A stretch of 64,000 nt of DNA from Prinia subflava (GCF_021018805.1 NC_086259.1:8448501-8512500), one strand, 5' to 3'. Shown: positions 12,731 to 26,474, numbered from the stretch's first letter. Notes: generated by a model from the sequence alone, not told the origin. Translations and numbers: made by a program.

Positions 12731-15700
12731 ATAGAAAAATACAAAACTACTCTGTAATGCAGTCATGTGCCACAGTGGCATAAAATACTTTGACATCAGA
12801 CTGGTCCCATTTTGTGTGGGATCACACCCTGCTCTGCAAAAACTTCTCCAGCACTAAAAATAATCCTTCATATGGCACTGCTGTTCTTGCAGTAGCACAG
12901 GTGATTTTAGAGACCCCCAGAGCTCCCAGTCCCATATATACATCCCATACTCTAACCTGGGACTAAATTCAGTGAAAAGTAGCTACATGGGGGACGAAAC
13001 ACAGATAATATTTAACAGTACAAGAGCTGTAAGACAGAATGTGAGCTAAAAAATGTGCTCTGTTAATATGAGGTGGATTTAAATAGGTAAGAAATTATCT
13101 GCCAGGATGGAATTTGGCAAGAAGACCAAACTTAATTCTCTCATGTCATCCAAAATGTGTCACGTCCATCTGAATAATGTCCTCCCAAATGGAAATAGGC
13201 AGAAACTTTCCAGTAAGCACTACTTCATTAGAAAATGCTGAGCTACTGAGACCAAACATATATCACAGGAAATTGTATGGGTCTCTGAGCTTTTCTCTTG
13301 GGTTTTGTATGGTCTTCCATACTCCAGGGCACTGAGCAGGCTTCCTGAAGCTCAGCTAGGAGCTGAACCAAGAAGCTCACGTATCTGCCAGGTATCTTTG
13401 GTAGAGTTGGAAATCCTGAATTTCTGAGATCTCTGACCCAAGTTTAGGCTCCTGCTGCTTTGAGTCCATTCTTTAAAACTTGGATACCTTAGTTCCCACC
13501 CCAAGCCCCAGCCAGTGGAGATGGCAACTTGGAAGCCCTAGGAAAGCTTCCCCAGTTGTTCATTCTTTTGCTCTTCCAGCAGTGGTCACTGTAAATTCCA
13601 AGATTGCTGGTTAAAGTGAATGTCCATATTTCTCAGGTTCCTACTCTGTAGGTAGGTGAGAAACAAGCACTCCCAAGAACCCTGAGGCTCTCAGTTCTGC
13701 TGCTTTCAAAAGGGTTACTGTTTCCAGGTTCATCCAAGATTTTTACATTTGGCTCCCTTTGTTTCAGACAAAATAATCAGCAATAAAAGTATCTATTTTT
13801 CTCAATGTAATTTTTTCAGAATTTTAATTCCATTGAAAAATTTGAGAATCTACTATTTTATTTTCATTCAAAACAAAAATGTGGAGCAGAGATCTTGAAT
13901 CTGGGTGAAAGCATCTGCAAGCACTGTCTGAGGAATTACTCAGTGCCTGCTCCTTGGACTACTCCACATGCCCTAAGCTGAATTGGTAGCATCACTCCAA
14001 ACCTGTCTGCCTGGGGTTTGCCATCTGAGGTTGTTTGAGTGAGTCATTCTCAGCCTGTGACTTTTGGCATATCCAGACCGGGAACTTCATAATGTTCGCT
14101 ACTTAATTCTTGGTGCTGTATTTACACTGGAGCCATTAAATGTTCTATAACCTTCAGATATCCTGGTTTTCAATCATGACTTTTGCAGTGTCAGGCTGTG
14201 TTGAAGCACATGAACAGTATGTTCAGTCATGGTGTGTGCAGAGTTCAAAGCTTTGTGACTGTTACACAAAACTCCCTGTGCTTTCAGAGCTATAATTCTT
14301 CCTCTTGACAGAATCATTAAAAATAGCAGTGGATGTTAAACATGCTCCCTGCAACCCATAACAACAACATTTCATTGCATCAGAGTTAATAGCTGTGCAA
14401 GGACTGAGCACCAGTGCCTAGTGCTGTGTGGCAAAGTGCTGGCAGGATCAGGATTGGAGAGAGCTTTGGCCAGGATTGGATTGGGAGGATTGGAAACTGT
14501 CAGAAATCAGAAAATTCAGAAAAGGATACTGAAGACCTTATTTAAGGCAGTGCAATGGAATTTCTTCACCAACTGTTTTGCCAACATTATATTAATAAAC
14601 AGTTAATCTGGGAATTTTTCCAGCAGATCATGCACAGAGACATCAAAAAAGAAATGTTGCTGGCACTGTTTTATGTATAACGAGTGAGATGTCAGCACTG
14701 TGCAGTGATTTCAGCACACTGGTGCCTAACAAGAGAGGAAAGGTGTATGCTGGGGGAAAGAGCGAGAAGAAAGAAAAGTTTCAGACAGTATTTGTTTAAA
14801 GAAAGAAATCCATCATATGGCTTTTTTTTAAATGAGGATAAAACTACTCTCTCCAGCTGCATACAAATGGGAGAGCAGCTCACATATTAAAATGGATCTG
14901 GGACTTTCAAGTACTTCACTCAATATGCAGAAAATTATACTGGATGTTGACAGCTTTTCTCCACAGAGAAGACAGCTGTGGGGGTCCTTTTATTAGACAG
15001 CATTAAAAAAATCCTAAAGTGAAGTTTTGCCAAGTAAATAGGCAACTATTCGATAAAACAATCAAGTGCTGTTTTTATTTTGCTGTTCAGTGTGGAGTTT
15101 GTTACATTTCCTGCAAATAATACAGAAAACAAATCCCTTTTTAGGTCTGTGGGAAGTACTCACAAATGACAAATGGTGATTGGTACACAAATGTGCTGAG
15201 CTGGTAATGTCTGTGTTCTCCAGAGCCTGTGAATCATCTGACAGTGCCAGTGTGATGTTAAAGTAGATAAAAATATTTTGCTTTTCCTGTCTGGAACAGA
15301 ACCAGGGAACCTTCCTGATAATTAGAGATGTTGCCCTGTGAAACCACAAACCCTGTCCATTGTCAACATCTCTGTCCAGTTCCATGTGTGAACTCTGCAT
15401 GTTCCATATGTGAGCTATACATGTCATCCTCATTCTCACACAGAGAGAGATCTGGAGAGAGCCAGGTCCTGGCTCCAGGCACTCAGAAAGACGTGCTGGA
15501 TTCCAGCTCCCCTGAAACTGCCTCAGCCTCATCTCCCCATGGCTGGGATCAGCACAGCCCGAAAGGCAAACTCACTGTGTTTAAATGCACAGGAATTGCT
15601 GTGGAAGTCCTTTTGCTCAGGAATGCCTTCCTGCATGTCCCTGACAGCTGATGGTGAAAAAGCCCATCCTAGAGTAGTTCTTCAGGCATTCTTTGAGTCT

Positions 15701-17095
15701 TCTGCAAAAACAGAGGGAAAGTTGTTTTGAAAAAAGAGTAGTTTATTCTGTTGAAAGTGGTGGTTATAGCTTTCACAAACTATTTATCATCCTTGTATGA
15801 GCATCTGGGACACAAAACAGTTAATATGGAAACAACAGAGCTAACTGGGATATTACAGAGCATCAGCAAACATATAAAATATAAATTTGACAACAGAGAT
15901 AAAAATCAGCTTGTCATCTCTTAATTTCCATTTCCACTCAAAAGGCAACTTCCCTGAAACAGCTGCACTATTCCCATGCTTTACCTCTCACATTCAAGAA
16001 GGGCCTTTGCATTTCAGGGAAGGAATGTTTCCTTGCTGAAACTTCATATATTAGCTCTCTTGGGTTTTCCTCTCTTAATTGCTTTCAGTCAGAGCAGAGG
16101 TTTCTTTGTTGTTTGTCTTTTTGTGTTTGCTTGCAGAGCTACAATTAAACACCAATTACAATTTGGATAGGTGACAATGTAATTCCATTCCTGTTTAACT
16201 GTCTTTTTCAAGTCTTGATAACATGTATTTTAATCATAGTGACTGTTATCACATAGAAAGCCAAATACATCAAATACAGATGCTGTTATTCAGTTTAAAA
16301 TGATTGCCACTTAAGAAAAGTAAAAGGACTGATGAAATTGATAGACTGAGAGTTTTGTAAATCTCTGCAAAGGCATAGGAATACTTCACAAAGTGCTTTA
16401 TGAGATTTGTCTGCAGCTAGTTCTTATTTAAAAATCCTTACACAGGTTCAAAAATTCAGCCCATTTTATGTCTTTATAATGTGTACTTTGTTCTTCATTT
16501 TCTATAGTGGTAGAAATGAAAGGCTAAAATCATCTCCATGGCTTGTCGTTTCGCAGGTTATTGCACTGGCTCATCCTTTAGCTTTTTGCCACAAAGACCC
16601 TTTGAAGCTTGCCCAGCTCTCTCTAACTGACTTTTGTATCTGACCTCCACCAGCACTTAATTGAGGGATATTTGCTAACTTAAGTAGTCAGTATTGCATT
16701 TTCTGTTCAGTTTCTCTAAACCTCTTTTCCCATGTCTACACAAGGCCCAGATGCTCACCCATAGCCCAGCAAGGTGCACAATACCTCACCTTCCTCTATT
16801 CCTCTCCTGTATCCAGAGCTGATCAAGGTGAGACAATTTATTGCCACTTCATTGACTTGTGCTACATTCCCACTGGGATTTCAGTGCCACCTGGGGCTCC
16901 TCAGTGCTAGAATGACATAAACGTTTCATAAATTAAATTTAGAGAAGGAAGGGGGGCAGGTAGGAGTCAGGTTGCTCAGAAATGTTGACTAATGGGACTG
17001 CAAGGAATGCTGCAGGTCCCTGTAAGCCGAAATTCCACGTTGATGTCTCTATTCTGTCATTACAGGAGGCACTCCACGGTTGTTAGTTCTGGTGG
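12731..17095. other. Intergenic sequence
   Basis: Single-copy-looking DNA with no supported gene. The frames at 15062-15532 (minus) and 15328-15730 (plus, two phases) overlap one another and encode nothing recognised. Confidence 0.55.
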
Positions 17096-17360
17096 GTGTT
17101 GCACAGTAAAGATGCATTAGAGTAATTACATTCTAATGATGGAAGATCATGAGTTAAAGATGCTGTGAATCCTGTATACACATCTGAAATGGTTTGCAGC
17201 TGATGTGGGAGGTGTATCCACACAGAATTTGATAGCACTGATATTGTAATTAAAGCTGAGGAGAGAGATGAGGTTTGTACTTATTTCTTACTGCTGCCTG
17301 TGAATGTTAATTAGCTCATGGAGCCACCTGACCTTAGCAATAATCAGCTCTGTTACATAG
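17096..17360. promoter_or_regulatory. Candidate enhancer-like block with three TAATTA sites
   Basis: TAATTA occurs at 17123-17128, 17247-17252 and 17308-17313 in non-repetitive sequence, with other ATTA cores and a CAGCTG E-box. The texture fits a developmental enhancer; conservation is untested. Confidence 0.28.
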
Positions 17361-20300
17361 AGCAGAAGGGAAAATGTGAACTGCCCTCTAAATATTATTA
17401 AGAAAGCTGAGATGAAAAGAGCCTGGTTGTGGTAGAGAATAGAGGTTCCTGGAAGCCAGGTTGCCTCCTCTGTGGCAGAAGGAAGATCAGAATCTTTTCA
17501 GTTTCCTCTGCCTTGTGGAGGACAAGGACAATCCTGTCACCACACAGGTGACAGAAACACACCTGGCTTGGCACACAAATGAGTAAGAGAATGTCAGGTC
17601 TGCAGAGATTTCTCTGAGACTTTCTCTATTCCTGCTTGCCTTCCTAACTGCATGGGCTGTATGGAGAAGTGACTCCAGAAGGCCAAAAATGAAAGCCCGA
17701 GCTTGAGTGTCCCCATGTCTGGCCACCACATATGTTAGGGTTTTTTTGAGGTTTTCACAATACCTTCAGAGAGAAGGGAAATGATTATTTTGTCATTTGT
17801 GAGATGAGATGAAAAGGTACATTGGGAAATCCTGCATTTTTGTACTGGGGAAAGCCCTGAAAATCAAGCTAAATAAAACTAAAATTCTAGTCCCATGTTT
17901 TAGGCTGCCTTTTAAAGTAATCCTTTTCCCCATTCCCACTTGTAACTTAGTGTGGGCTTTGGGGATACCCAGAAAATTTGAATCAGGGAGAAATTTGAAT
18001 GCCTGGTTTTTATATGAAGCAAGTAAAAGCCATGGAGAAAAGGAAGATTATATCTGCAGCATAACTAGATAACTCTGTTTCTTTCCCTGCTAGGACCTGG
18101 TCTTGTTTGCTGCAGTCGGGAGCAGCCTTCGTAATGGTTTCCTGCTAAGGCTCATTATTGAGTTCATATTTTTGTCCTTCTCACATCTCCCTCATCTCCT
18201 ATCACAGTCCCTCCCCAGTCGTGAGGATTCGATCACCTGTGATACACAGGCTTTGGAGTCTGTGTGGAGGGACAGGCTCTGTCAAAAACGAGGTGTGTTC
18301 TTAATCTTCTCAGGCTGACTGGAAAGTAATTCTCCAAAGAGGTGGAAGAGCACGACGCTGCTGTGCACCGGTGTCTGGCTGCTGCCCTGCTGGAGATCCA
18401 TGAGCAACAACAGCACGGCAAGTCCTCTTTCTTCTTTCCTGACAGCTCCACAGTACCTGTATCTTAATCAGTCAGTGTCAGACAGTGTCACAGGCTCTGA
18501 GCGCTGCTCGAAGCAAAGCACAGCACAAATGCCTCCCTGCTGCTGGTAGCTTAGGTTACCATTACCAGCCTGAGCTCCTGATGTAACACTCCTGTGCTGC
18601 AGACGGGCTGAAAGCCTCACAAGTGTTGGCACCAACACAAGTCCAGACCAAGACACCTCTAGCCCTGGGCGTTCCTGCGCTCCCGTGGCTCTGTCGGAGG
18701 CACCACGCCCACACTGCTGGTGGCAGCACAGACGGGGGCAGAGGTGCTGGACAGGGCGATGATGGCAGCAAAAATGCTTGCTGGGGTCACTGATAGCATT
18801 TTAGTCAACGTGTTATAGGGAAGGATGGATTTATGCATATTGTATATGAAGGTATTACGTGTCTCTTGGGCAATCTGATTTGTAACTTTTGTCTGGCATG
18901 GTTCAAATCAGAAAGGATGGAGGGAAAGCCTACCTAAAATGAAACGGTGACATAAGATTTTTAGCAGAAACAATCAAATAGCTGACTAGAGGGAATAATT
19001 GTAGCTCCATCAAAGTTAGAGTGGTTTACTGTTTCCAGCAGTGAGTCTGGCATCAAAGGGAATCGTAAACCTGAAATCCTTGGAAAGAAGTGGGTTATCA
19101 GCAGATACAAATTGATTCATGTGGAGAACAAAGACAACATTTTGTGAGTGGGACAGCCTGGCTTTTCCCAACTCAGTGACAGCTTTCCCTTCCCAGAGCA
19201 TGGAGTGATTAAGCTTGGCCTTTCACCATGTTAACACATTTTCCTCAAGGCCCTGTACCTTCAAGGTTGGAATAAACAAAGCTTTATTTTTTTAAAGTAT
19301 TATATAAATTGCATCTGTTCAGAGGGTCCTGCTGGGAAACTTTTCAAGTTCCATAAGCGAGTTAAAGCTGTGGTGTTAACACAGGGGTCTGGTGAACTCT
19401 GTTCAGCCATGAGCACTGAATGAATATTCACAGCAGCTTTAGTAAAAGTGTGGTGTTTAAATGTTTTGCAGAATAAGAGGCACCAGTGATAAGCTTCAGC
19501 AACTGGACTTTGTTGGTTCACATTTCATGGGCTCTGCTGATGCTGTATAGGCCTTTTTTGTGTGTGGAAAAGAAACAATCATTTGGAGCTACCCTGCTAG
19601 TAACAGCACAGGAGGGAGGCAGAGCTGCTGCCACAAAGCTGATGAAAGGAAAAGATTGTTGTGGTGGTTGATAAAATTCTAGTTGCACATGTTACAGAGA
19701 ACGAAGAAAGTTCAGTAAGTGTGGAAATGCAGAGTGAGGACAGCTTTACACTGGGTATGCCAGCTTGGCTGGGTCAGTCTTCAAACAGAGGACCTTATGT
19801 GCAGAGCAGGGCATTTGGGTCTCAGATTTACTGTTGAGGGTATTCTTTCTGTCCTCCTTTTAAAACAACAGCATCTTCCCCTCCCTTGGTTAGGATGTGC
19901 CTCAGCCTAGAGATGTGTCCTCCACAGCACAGCCCAGCACTCAGGCAGCTGTACCTGTGCCTTCCTGCTGGATGACACAATAACAATTCCAGGACATCTC
20001 CTGCAAAACACAGACACAAATGCATGCAGAAATCAGTGGCACTTTTTTTTTTTACAAGAACAAGGCCATCCACCCATTTGAGCTCTGGCAGGACTGAGAC
20101 CTTGTTTAGAAACAAGATTTGGTAAAAACAGTATGTTCAATTTTCATTTTTTAAGTCCTACAGAAGTTTTAAATATTTTGGAAGTTAGAAAGAATACAGA
20201 AATGCTCAAGTACTGCATATTCAGAGGCCTCAGATTTAGTACAATGTTTTATGAGGCTACCTCATAATTCATTTCAGCTGCCCCAATAGTAAGCAGACAA

Positions 20301-22440
20301 TGGTGTTTCCGGGGCTGATTGCAGAGGTCACAACCTTGTGCACACAATATATTGAACAATTCCATCATTCCTGCCTTCAAAGTGAATTTAGACTGACATA
20401 GCAGAATAGAAAAAACGCTTAATAAACTAAGGATTTTATTGCACACACAGTCTCATAGGTATGCATTCAGCAGACTGGGCATGACTCTATAATAGGTGCA
20501 CTAAAAAAAGCCATCTGTTTGTATTAATATCTCCTTTCACCACACAGAGTAAAAAAGACTTTTTCAGGTATTTTATTCTCTATCCTCACCACCTTTACAT
20601 TTGTTTGACTATAGTATTACCTTAGTAGAGAAACCTTGTTATGGAAAGTGATAAATATGAAATTCAAGAGAATGAATCTTTTATGGGCAGGAGCAGAGGC
20701 AGTGCACTGAGCCAAGCAAGGGAGTCAGGAGACTGTGCCCTGGCAAGAGTGGCCTGTGCATGTCCTCTGGTGAGGAGAGGAACTTTCCACTGTGCTGCCC
20801 CTCCAGCCTCCTCCAGAGCAACCAAAGCAGGAGCTTCCAGGGGCCTGCTCATCAGCCCAGATGCTGAATCAGCCCAAGAATATTTAACTGCAGCAGAAAA
20901 ATGGATCACACCAGAGGATTTTCTCCTTGAAGAGAACTTCTCACTGTTCTGATTAGAGATGGAAATTTCTGAGGTACTCTAGACTTCTTTAAGAGGTCTC
21001 AGCAGTTTAGTGGAATAAAAAATAGAAGTCATGGTCACCTTAGGCATGACTATCAGTTAACTCTTAGATGTAATAAGATTTATAAGAAAAATCTGTCAGA
21101 CCTTCATTGCTTTTAAAAGATACAAAGCAAAACTATTTGACAAAACATTCCCAGTCTGTAGCACCCTGTCATTCACAGCACCTGTTATGAGAAAGAGCTT
21201 CAGCATCCCTAATTTTGAGAGGAGCAGCTGAACCACAGGAGGCTTAGACCAGGGTATCAGAGTGCCTGAAAACATTTGAGAGCCGTGGCCCCACTGACCC
21301 TCTAGAGGCCAGAATGAAGGATGGGAAGCAAAACCTTAAATCCAAGGCCTTCATACCTTAAATGTTAATCATAAACACAGCACCATCCTTGTGCTATAAA
21401 GCAGTTCCTCACCATAAATAATTCCACATTAGCAACATTTGCAGCTAATTGCTTCTGCTTTGCAGTCTCGCTGTTCTGTTGTTATGTTGTACAGCCACTG
21501 CGACCCTACTTTTCAGCCATATGTTGTCAGTCATATTTTTGCCTCTTGTTGCATTGCTGTCAGACTCTAACCTGTTTATGAGTCCCTGAAATGTGAAATT
21601 TTGGTCTTATTTAGTTTTCAGCTAACCCTGTTGCTTAGATGCAAGAATATCACATTTACTATACAGAGAGATTTATTTAAAACCCAATTGTGAGTTACAC
21701 TGAGGAATCTTCAGCAAACCATGACAATAAATAATGAGAGGATGTTTGCCTGGAGGACTTCCCTAATGAGGTTTGGTCTTGGGCAGGCATTCTGTTTAGA
21801 AGTCAAATACTTTGTTCCTTGAGATTTTCATGTTTCTCCCTATCTAGCAGGGCTTTCTGTGAGATTTCGTTAATAATTGACCTTGGGGTCACTCATGATT
21901 ACACATAATGCAAAAAGACACCAGGAACCTATCTAGGGGGAAAACAATTCTATGTACAGTTCCAATGTCTATTTATTTATTTATCTTAAACAGAAAAAAT
22001 CTTATCAAGACAGCAGTTTTTTGGAGGTAGGTGTAGAGTAATATGCTTAAAATGAGACTATAGATAGCTGTGAGTTAGAAAACATTATGTGGCCTACATT
22101 TGTTCAGAGGAGGATTTCTGCTCTGAGGTGCACCTCGTTGCATCGTTGGTCTTCGGCAGGTTCTCTTCTCAAATGGATTTTCCTAAATGAACTCTCTCCC
22201 TTCTGTAACTGTGGCATTTGCATTAGTTCACCCTCCAAAAGCTGTGTTCCTTTGCCAGTGCCAGCCTCCCGTCTGCTCCCTCAGTGACACAGAGCATCTA
22301 TGGTGACATGGGGTGGTGGCAGCCACGTGGGGGACACCTCAGCAGTCCAAACCTTCATCTCTCTGTGAGGTGCACAGACACAGTTTTCCAGCGTGGTGTT
22401 TGGGACACTCTGTTGTAAGGAGTGATAGGCAACAGCAGTG
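17361..22440. other. Intergenic sequence
   Basis: No gene is supported. Small GC-richer patches at about 18330-18770 and 20690-20840 open overlapping frames on both strands without recognisable products. An AT-rich non-repetitive block near 21360-21480 may be conserved but shows no decisive motif. Confidence 0.5.
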
Positions 22441-22550
22441 GAGGTACTTGCAAACACACAAGGGATGTGTATATGATGCATGTATATATGCATCATATAT
22501 ATATATATATGATATATGTATGTGGATATGATGCAGGGGTTTCCTGGATC
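22441..22550. repeat. AT-rich palindrome and (AT)n tract
   Basis: Perfect 12-bp arms TATATGATGCAT (22470-22481) and ATGCATCATATA (22488-22499) surround a 6-bp loop. They are followed by alternating AT and a partial copy of the arm (ATATGATGCA, about 22526-22535). The sequence could extrude a cruciform and vary in length. Confidence 0.85.
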
Positions 22551-24985
22551 CTTCAGAGTAAATGGACATCCAGGTGGTGGGATAGGTGAGTCACCAGACT
22601 TAAGGATTCCCCTGTGGACAAATCCCCACCAATCTTCAAAGGTTGTCAGAATGCATGTGTGGCAGACCACAGTTATTAGGAATATGTATGGCAGATGGTT
22701 CTGGTTGGATCTTTCAGGCTGAAACTCTGAATAAATATCCAGAATGAAGTCTTCCTCCCTACGTATATTATCTTTGCTCATTAATAGTTCATTCTCATAC
22801 TGGAAAGAACTCTTCTTAAAGTAGAGCAAAAGGGACAAATACTATTGTCAAACCCTTAAATTAATTGAGCGGCCCACCCATTTACTTTGAGCAATAAGTA
22901 GCTCATCCTCAGGTTGAGGAGATGCACAATGGGAAAACCCATCCTTTTGCCTCAGCTGCACATCTGGTAGCCCTTAGGCAGAAGACAGGTTTGAAAGGCA
23001 TCTGACCAGCAGATGCACACAGTGTCTGGTTCTTCAGGAAGTGCAAAGTTCGGCAGCCAAGTTAAAAAAATTGCAGGGCTCCTTTCCTCCTTGCCTCTGG
23101 CAGTATCTGCTTGTGTGACAAAGTGAAAGCTCAGTAGTTCTGCACTTCAAATACCAGTTTGATGTCTGACTTATAATCAAAGTGCTGAGTAACTCCATGC
23201 TTTGCACTTACCCAACTGTTTTAATCTTTCACAGTGCAAACAACTTGATAATGTAATAAACAAAAGATTGACAGAGGATGTAGCAAGCTTAACATACCCC
23301 TCCAATTTCTCTAGTGAGGAGTGATGGATACTTCAAGTGAAGAATTCCCCTTGTGGCTTCATTGTTTTCAAGGCATCTTTCTGGATGAACTTTTCCAATG
23401 GTAAAATCATTTCAAAGTAGAAATGCAGTCTCTCCAAGGGCTGACTTGGAAAGCCAGTCTAATATACAGTACCATAATGCAGTGATGGATCCTATAGGCA
23501 AACCAGGACTGTTTGTGAATGGTTTTGTAAGGTCAAGAGATGGGAGAAAATGTTGGATTGAGTTAGGTCAGAGTGCTATGTTTGGCCACCTTATAATTTG
23601 GGATGTTAGAAACCAAGGTCTCTCCAAAAGCCAGAGCCTAAACTCTGAAATGAGAAACCCTTAAACTCTGAAAAGAGAAACCCTTAAACTCTGAAAATGT
23701 GAGCTCTCTCTGTGTTACATTTTTCAAAATGAAAAGGTAGTGCTGAGAACACTGGTGTTCAGGTATCTCTGACATTCAAATCTTGAACAGGATTTAAATT
23801 TTACCTCTCAGTGGCAGCTGCAGTATTTCTATTTCCATTCCTGCTGAGACTGTTGCAGGGTGCACAATTCCCCAGCTGCATGGTGAAAGAGGCTGGGGGT
23901 ATTTTATGGCTACATCAGAAGAAAGTCCCTTCCAATCACACTGCAGCTACATCAGACTCTCTGGTGAGTAATAAAATAATGCTTTAACATACCTTGGCCA
24001 GAGGAAAGTAGTGGGAATTCAGGCTGATATCATCCCCTCTGAGATGGCTTCTTGGGAATTTTTATATGCAAAACTAGAAAAAAATCTGGCCCATCAGGAA
24101 ATGAAACTCAGTGCTTGCTACCAGGATGGGGAATAAGTGAGAAAAAGAAATCATGGTCAAAAGGTGTATTTCATTTTCAGCACGACAGAGAGGAACTACT
24201 TGTCTAAGTTATAGATTTACAGTGAGAGTTCAGCCAACAAAAGTCCACATAAAGTTTGGAAAATTAGAGATGCTCGCAAGAAATATTATTTGCTTTCATC
24301 TTAGGAAAACAATTGCCATCAATTATGTTGTAATTATCATATTGACTTCAAACTATTTGGAATATTACTTTATGTTAATAATGCAGCTTATGTTAATAGA
24401 AGATAAAAACTCAGTTTGCCTGGTTTGGAAAATAACAAGTGCCTTGTTCAGGTCAGAGTAAACCCATTAGTCAGATGTGTAACTAACCATAACACATTGT
24501 TCACAACAATGTAATTACCATATAATTTTTTTTGTCTTCGTGATCAAATTAATAGGGAAAAAAATCAGTTTTCAATTTACTACTAATTGACTCCTTGTGA
24601 GTACTAAAATTTTTGTCTGTCTGCAATCAGAGCATTTCTAGTGTCCTCAAAAAAAGAGATTATAACAGGATTCAGTGCCCTGCAATAAACCTTAATGTAA
24701 ACCCAGCACAATTTTACTTGGCAACTGTACCAAACTACTTCCCAGCAAAGCTGAGAAAAGCCCACTATTTACCAAAATTATACTGAATGAGCATCAGGGC
24801 TCAAGTCCTTGCATGATATGTGTATAGTGTGAAAGTGATTTTCTTTTCAGAAGATTTGATTAAATTGAAGTTGTGTTTTCCTTAAAAAAATTAAATCTGG
24901 GGTCACAGAAAGAAAAAGAAAAATCTCAGCATCATTGCTAGAAGTGGTGAAGGTAGAAAGCAGAAATTATTCTAAGTTTGTAACC
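22551..24985. other. Intergenic sequence
   Basis: No coding gene is supported. The only repeat seen is the short tandem array at 23639-23697. Confidence 0.5.
23639..23697. repeat. 23-bp tandem repeat, about 2.5 copies
   Basis: Copies beginning TAAACTCTGAAA start at 23639, 23662 and 23685, a constant 23-bp spacing. The copies are nearly identical, so the duplication is recent. Confidence 0.9.
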
Positions 24986-24989
24986 ACTC

Positions 24990-25330
24990 CCAAAAAGCCT
25001 TTTTGGGTGAGTGTCTGGGATGCTTGACCAATGTCAAAGTGGGCAATGAGACAAGGAAGAATTAAAGATGTTTATTAGTGAGCCACGGTGTTACCAGCAG
25101 GGTCACAGGGGCCTGCCCGCCCTCTCTCACACCCTCTGATGCAGTAAGGAGATGATGTCCCCCCGGGGGACCCAGAGCTGACTGAACGGGCCTCAGAGCT
25201 GCTTTTCATCTGTTCAAGTGCTGTGACGTCCTTCCTTTTATGCAATGAATGTTACACTGCTAGGAACAGTGTGTGTCCCCTTCTGGTATTGCAGCAGACA
25301 TTATTAGGAAACAGCATATTTTTTTATTTA
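24990..25330 (-). mobile_element. Candidate solo LTR of an endogenous retrovirus
   Basis: Read on the minus strand, a TATA-like GCATAAAAGGAAG (about 25243-25231) is followed roughly 165 bp later by TAATAAA (25077-25071) and a T-rich R/U5-like stretch. This is the usual order of an avian LTR. No gag, pol or env remnant is seen nearby. I could not locate both TG...CA ends or a target duplication, so boundaries and family are uncertain. The near-palindrome CCCAAAAAGCCTTTTTGGG lies at the low-coordinate edge. Confidence 0.35.
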
Positions 25331-25625
25331 TATATATGCACACAATATATAGAAAATTATCTATTATTACTTATAAATTTATTATATTCTATTATATTTA
25401 TATAATTTTTACTTAGAAACTATATCTTTATATACACATTTTATATATATACCTTTATATATATTCTGACATTACTTACATTAATACTTTATCTGCTGAA
25501 TGTGATCTATGTCTATAGTACATAAATTGCTTTATAGGGTAGGTAGATACTATGTGTGTATCAAATTACATTATGCATTTTCTCATTTTACATGGCTAGT
25601 ATATGTACAAAATGATACCATGAAG
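25321..25625. repeat. AT-rich low-complexity region
   Basis: Irregular TATATA and TTTATAT runs, densest at 25321-25480, with no fixed unit. No gene or element is recognised. Confidence 0.7.
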
Positions 25626-25807
25626 GTTCATAGGCCCTTTCCACCTCTTTGAGTGGGTGGGGAGAGTAGGATAGGTGTTAGGAATACTTTTCTACAGTTT
25701 TTTTTTGTAGAGTCAGCAATAGAGGCTGCAGCTGTGCCCCAGGCTCAGGCTGGTGCCAGGAATGAGCGTTGGGGATCTGCAGGGAAGGGTTTGGGCTGCA
25801 AGGGATG

Positions 25808-25828
25808 CAGCAGCAGCAGCAGCAGCAG
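25808..25828 (+). repeat. (CAG)7 microsatellite
   Basis: Seven uninterrupted CAG triplets at the edge of a GC-rich segment leading into the second minisatellite. There is no evidence that it is translated. Confidence 0.95.
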
Positions 25829-25973
25829 CCACCTCCGAGCATCAAAGCCGTGCTGCTGGCAGGGTCCCTTGGGTGCTGGGGGCTGCCCAGTGGCCTTCAG
25901 CAGGGCTCGGCTGTGCCCCGGGAGCCGCAGGTGCCCGCGCACGGCCCCGGGAGGGCTCCCGTGGGCACAGCCG

Positions 25974-26474
25974 TGCCCGGGGTGCTGGGTCTGTGCTTGG
26001 GGTACTGCTCTGTTCCCGGGGTGCCACTCTGTCCCCGGGGTGCTGGTTCTGTGCCCGGGGTGCGAGTTCTGTCCCCGGGGTGCCGCTCTGTGCCCGGGGT
26101 GCGAGTTCTGTCCCTGGGGTGCCGGCTCTGTCCCTGGGGTGCTGGTTCTGTGCCCGGGGTGCCGCTCTGTGCCCGGGGTGCGAGTTCTGTCCCCGGGGTG
26201 CCGGTTCTGTCCCCGGGGTGCCGCTCTGTGCCCGGGGTGCCGCTCTGTGCCCGGGGTGCGAGTTCTGTCCCCGGGGTACCGCCTCTGTCCCCGGGGTGCC
26301 GCTCTGTCCCCGGGGTGCCGGTTCTGTCCCCGGGGTGCCGCTCTGTCCCCGGGGTGCCGGTTCTGTCCCCGGGGTGCCGCTCTGTGCCCGGGGTGCCGCT
26401 CTGTGCCCGGGGTGCGAGTTCTGTCCCCGGGGTACCGCCTCTGTCCCCGGGGTGCCGCTCTGTCCCCGGGGATG
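25974..26474. repeat. GC-rich minisatellite, 19-20-bp units, about 26 copies
   Basis: The unit is GGGGTGCCGCTCTGTCCCC (19 bp) with 20-bp variants carrying CGAGTT or CCGGTT. The first units (near 25975-26030) are the most diverged. A block of about eight units is duplicated with a 156-bp offset, marked by the GTACCGCC variant at 26276 and 26432. It lacks stops in several frames, so overlapping frames on both strands (for example 25653-26600 and 25745-26581) read the same repetitive peptides and are artefacts. Confidence 0.94.

Noticed and set aside
20641..20952. 103-residue plus-strand frame with a protein-like acidic C-terminus
   Set aside because: It is short and isolated, with an overlapping antisense frame and no homologue I recognise.
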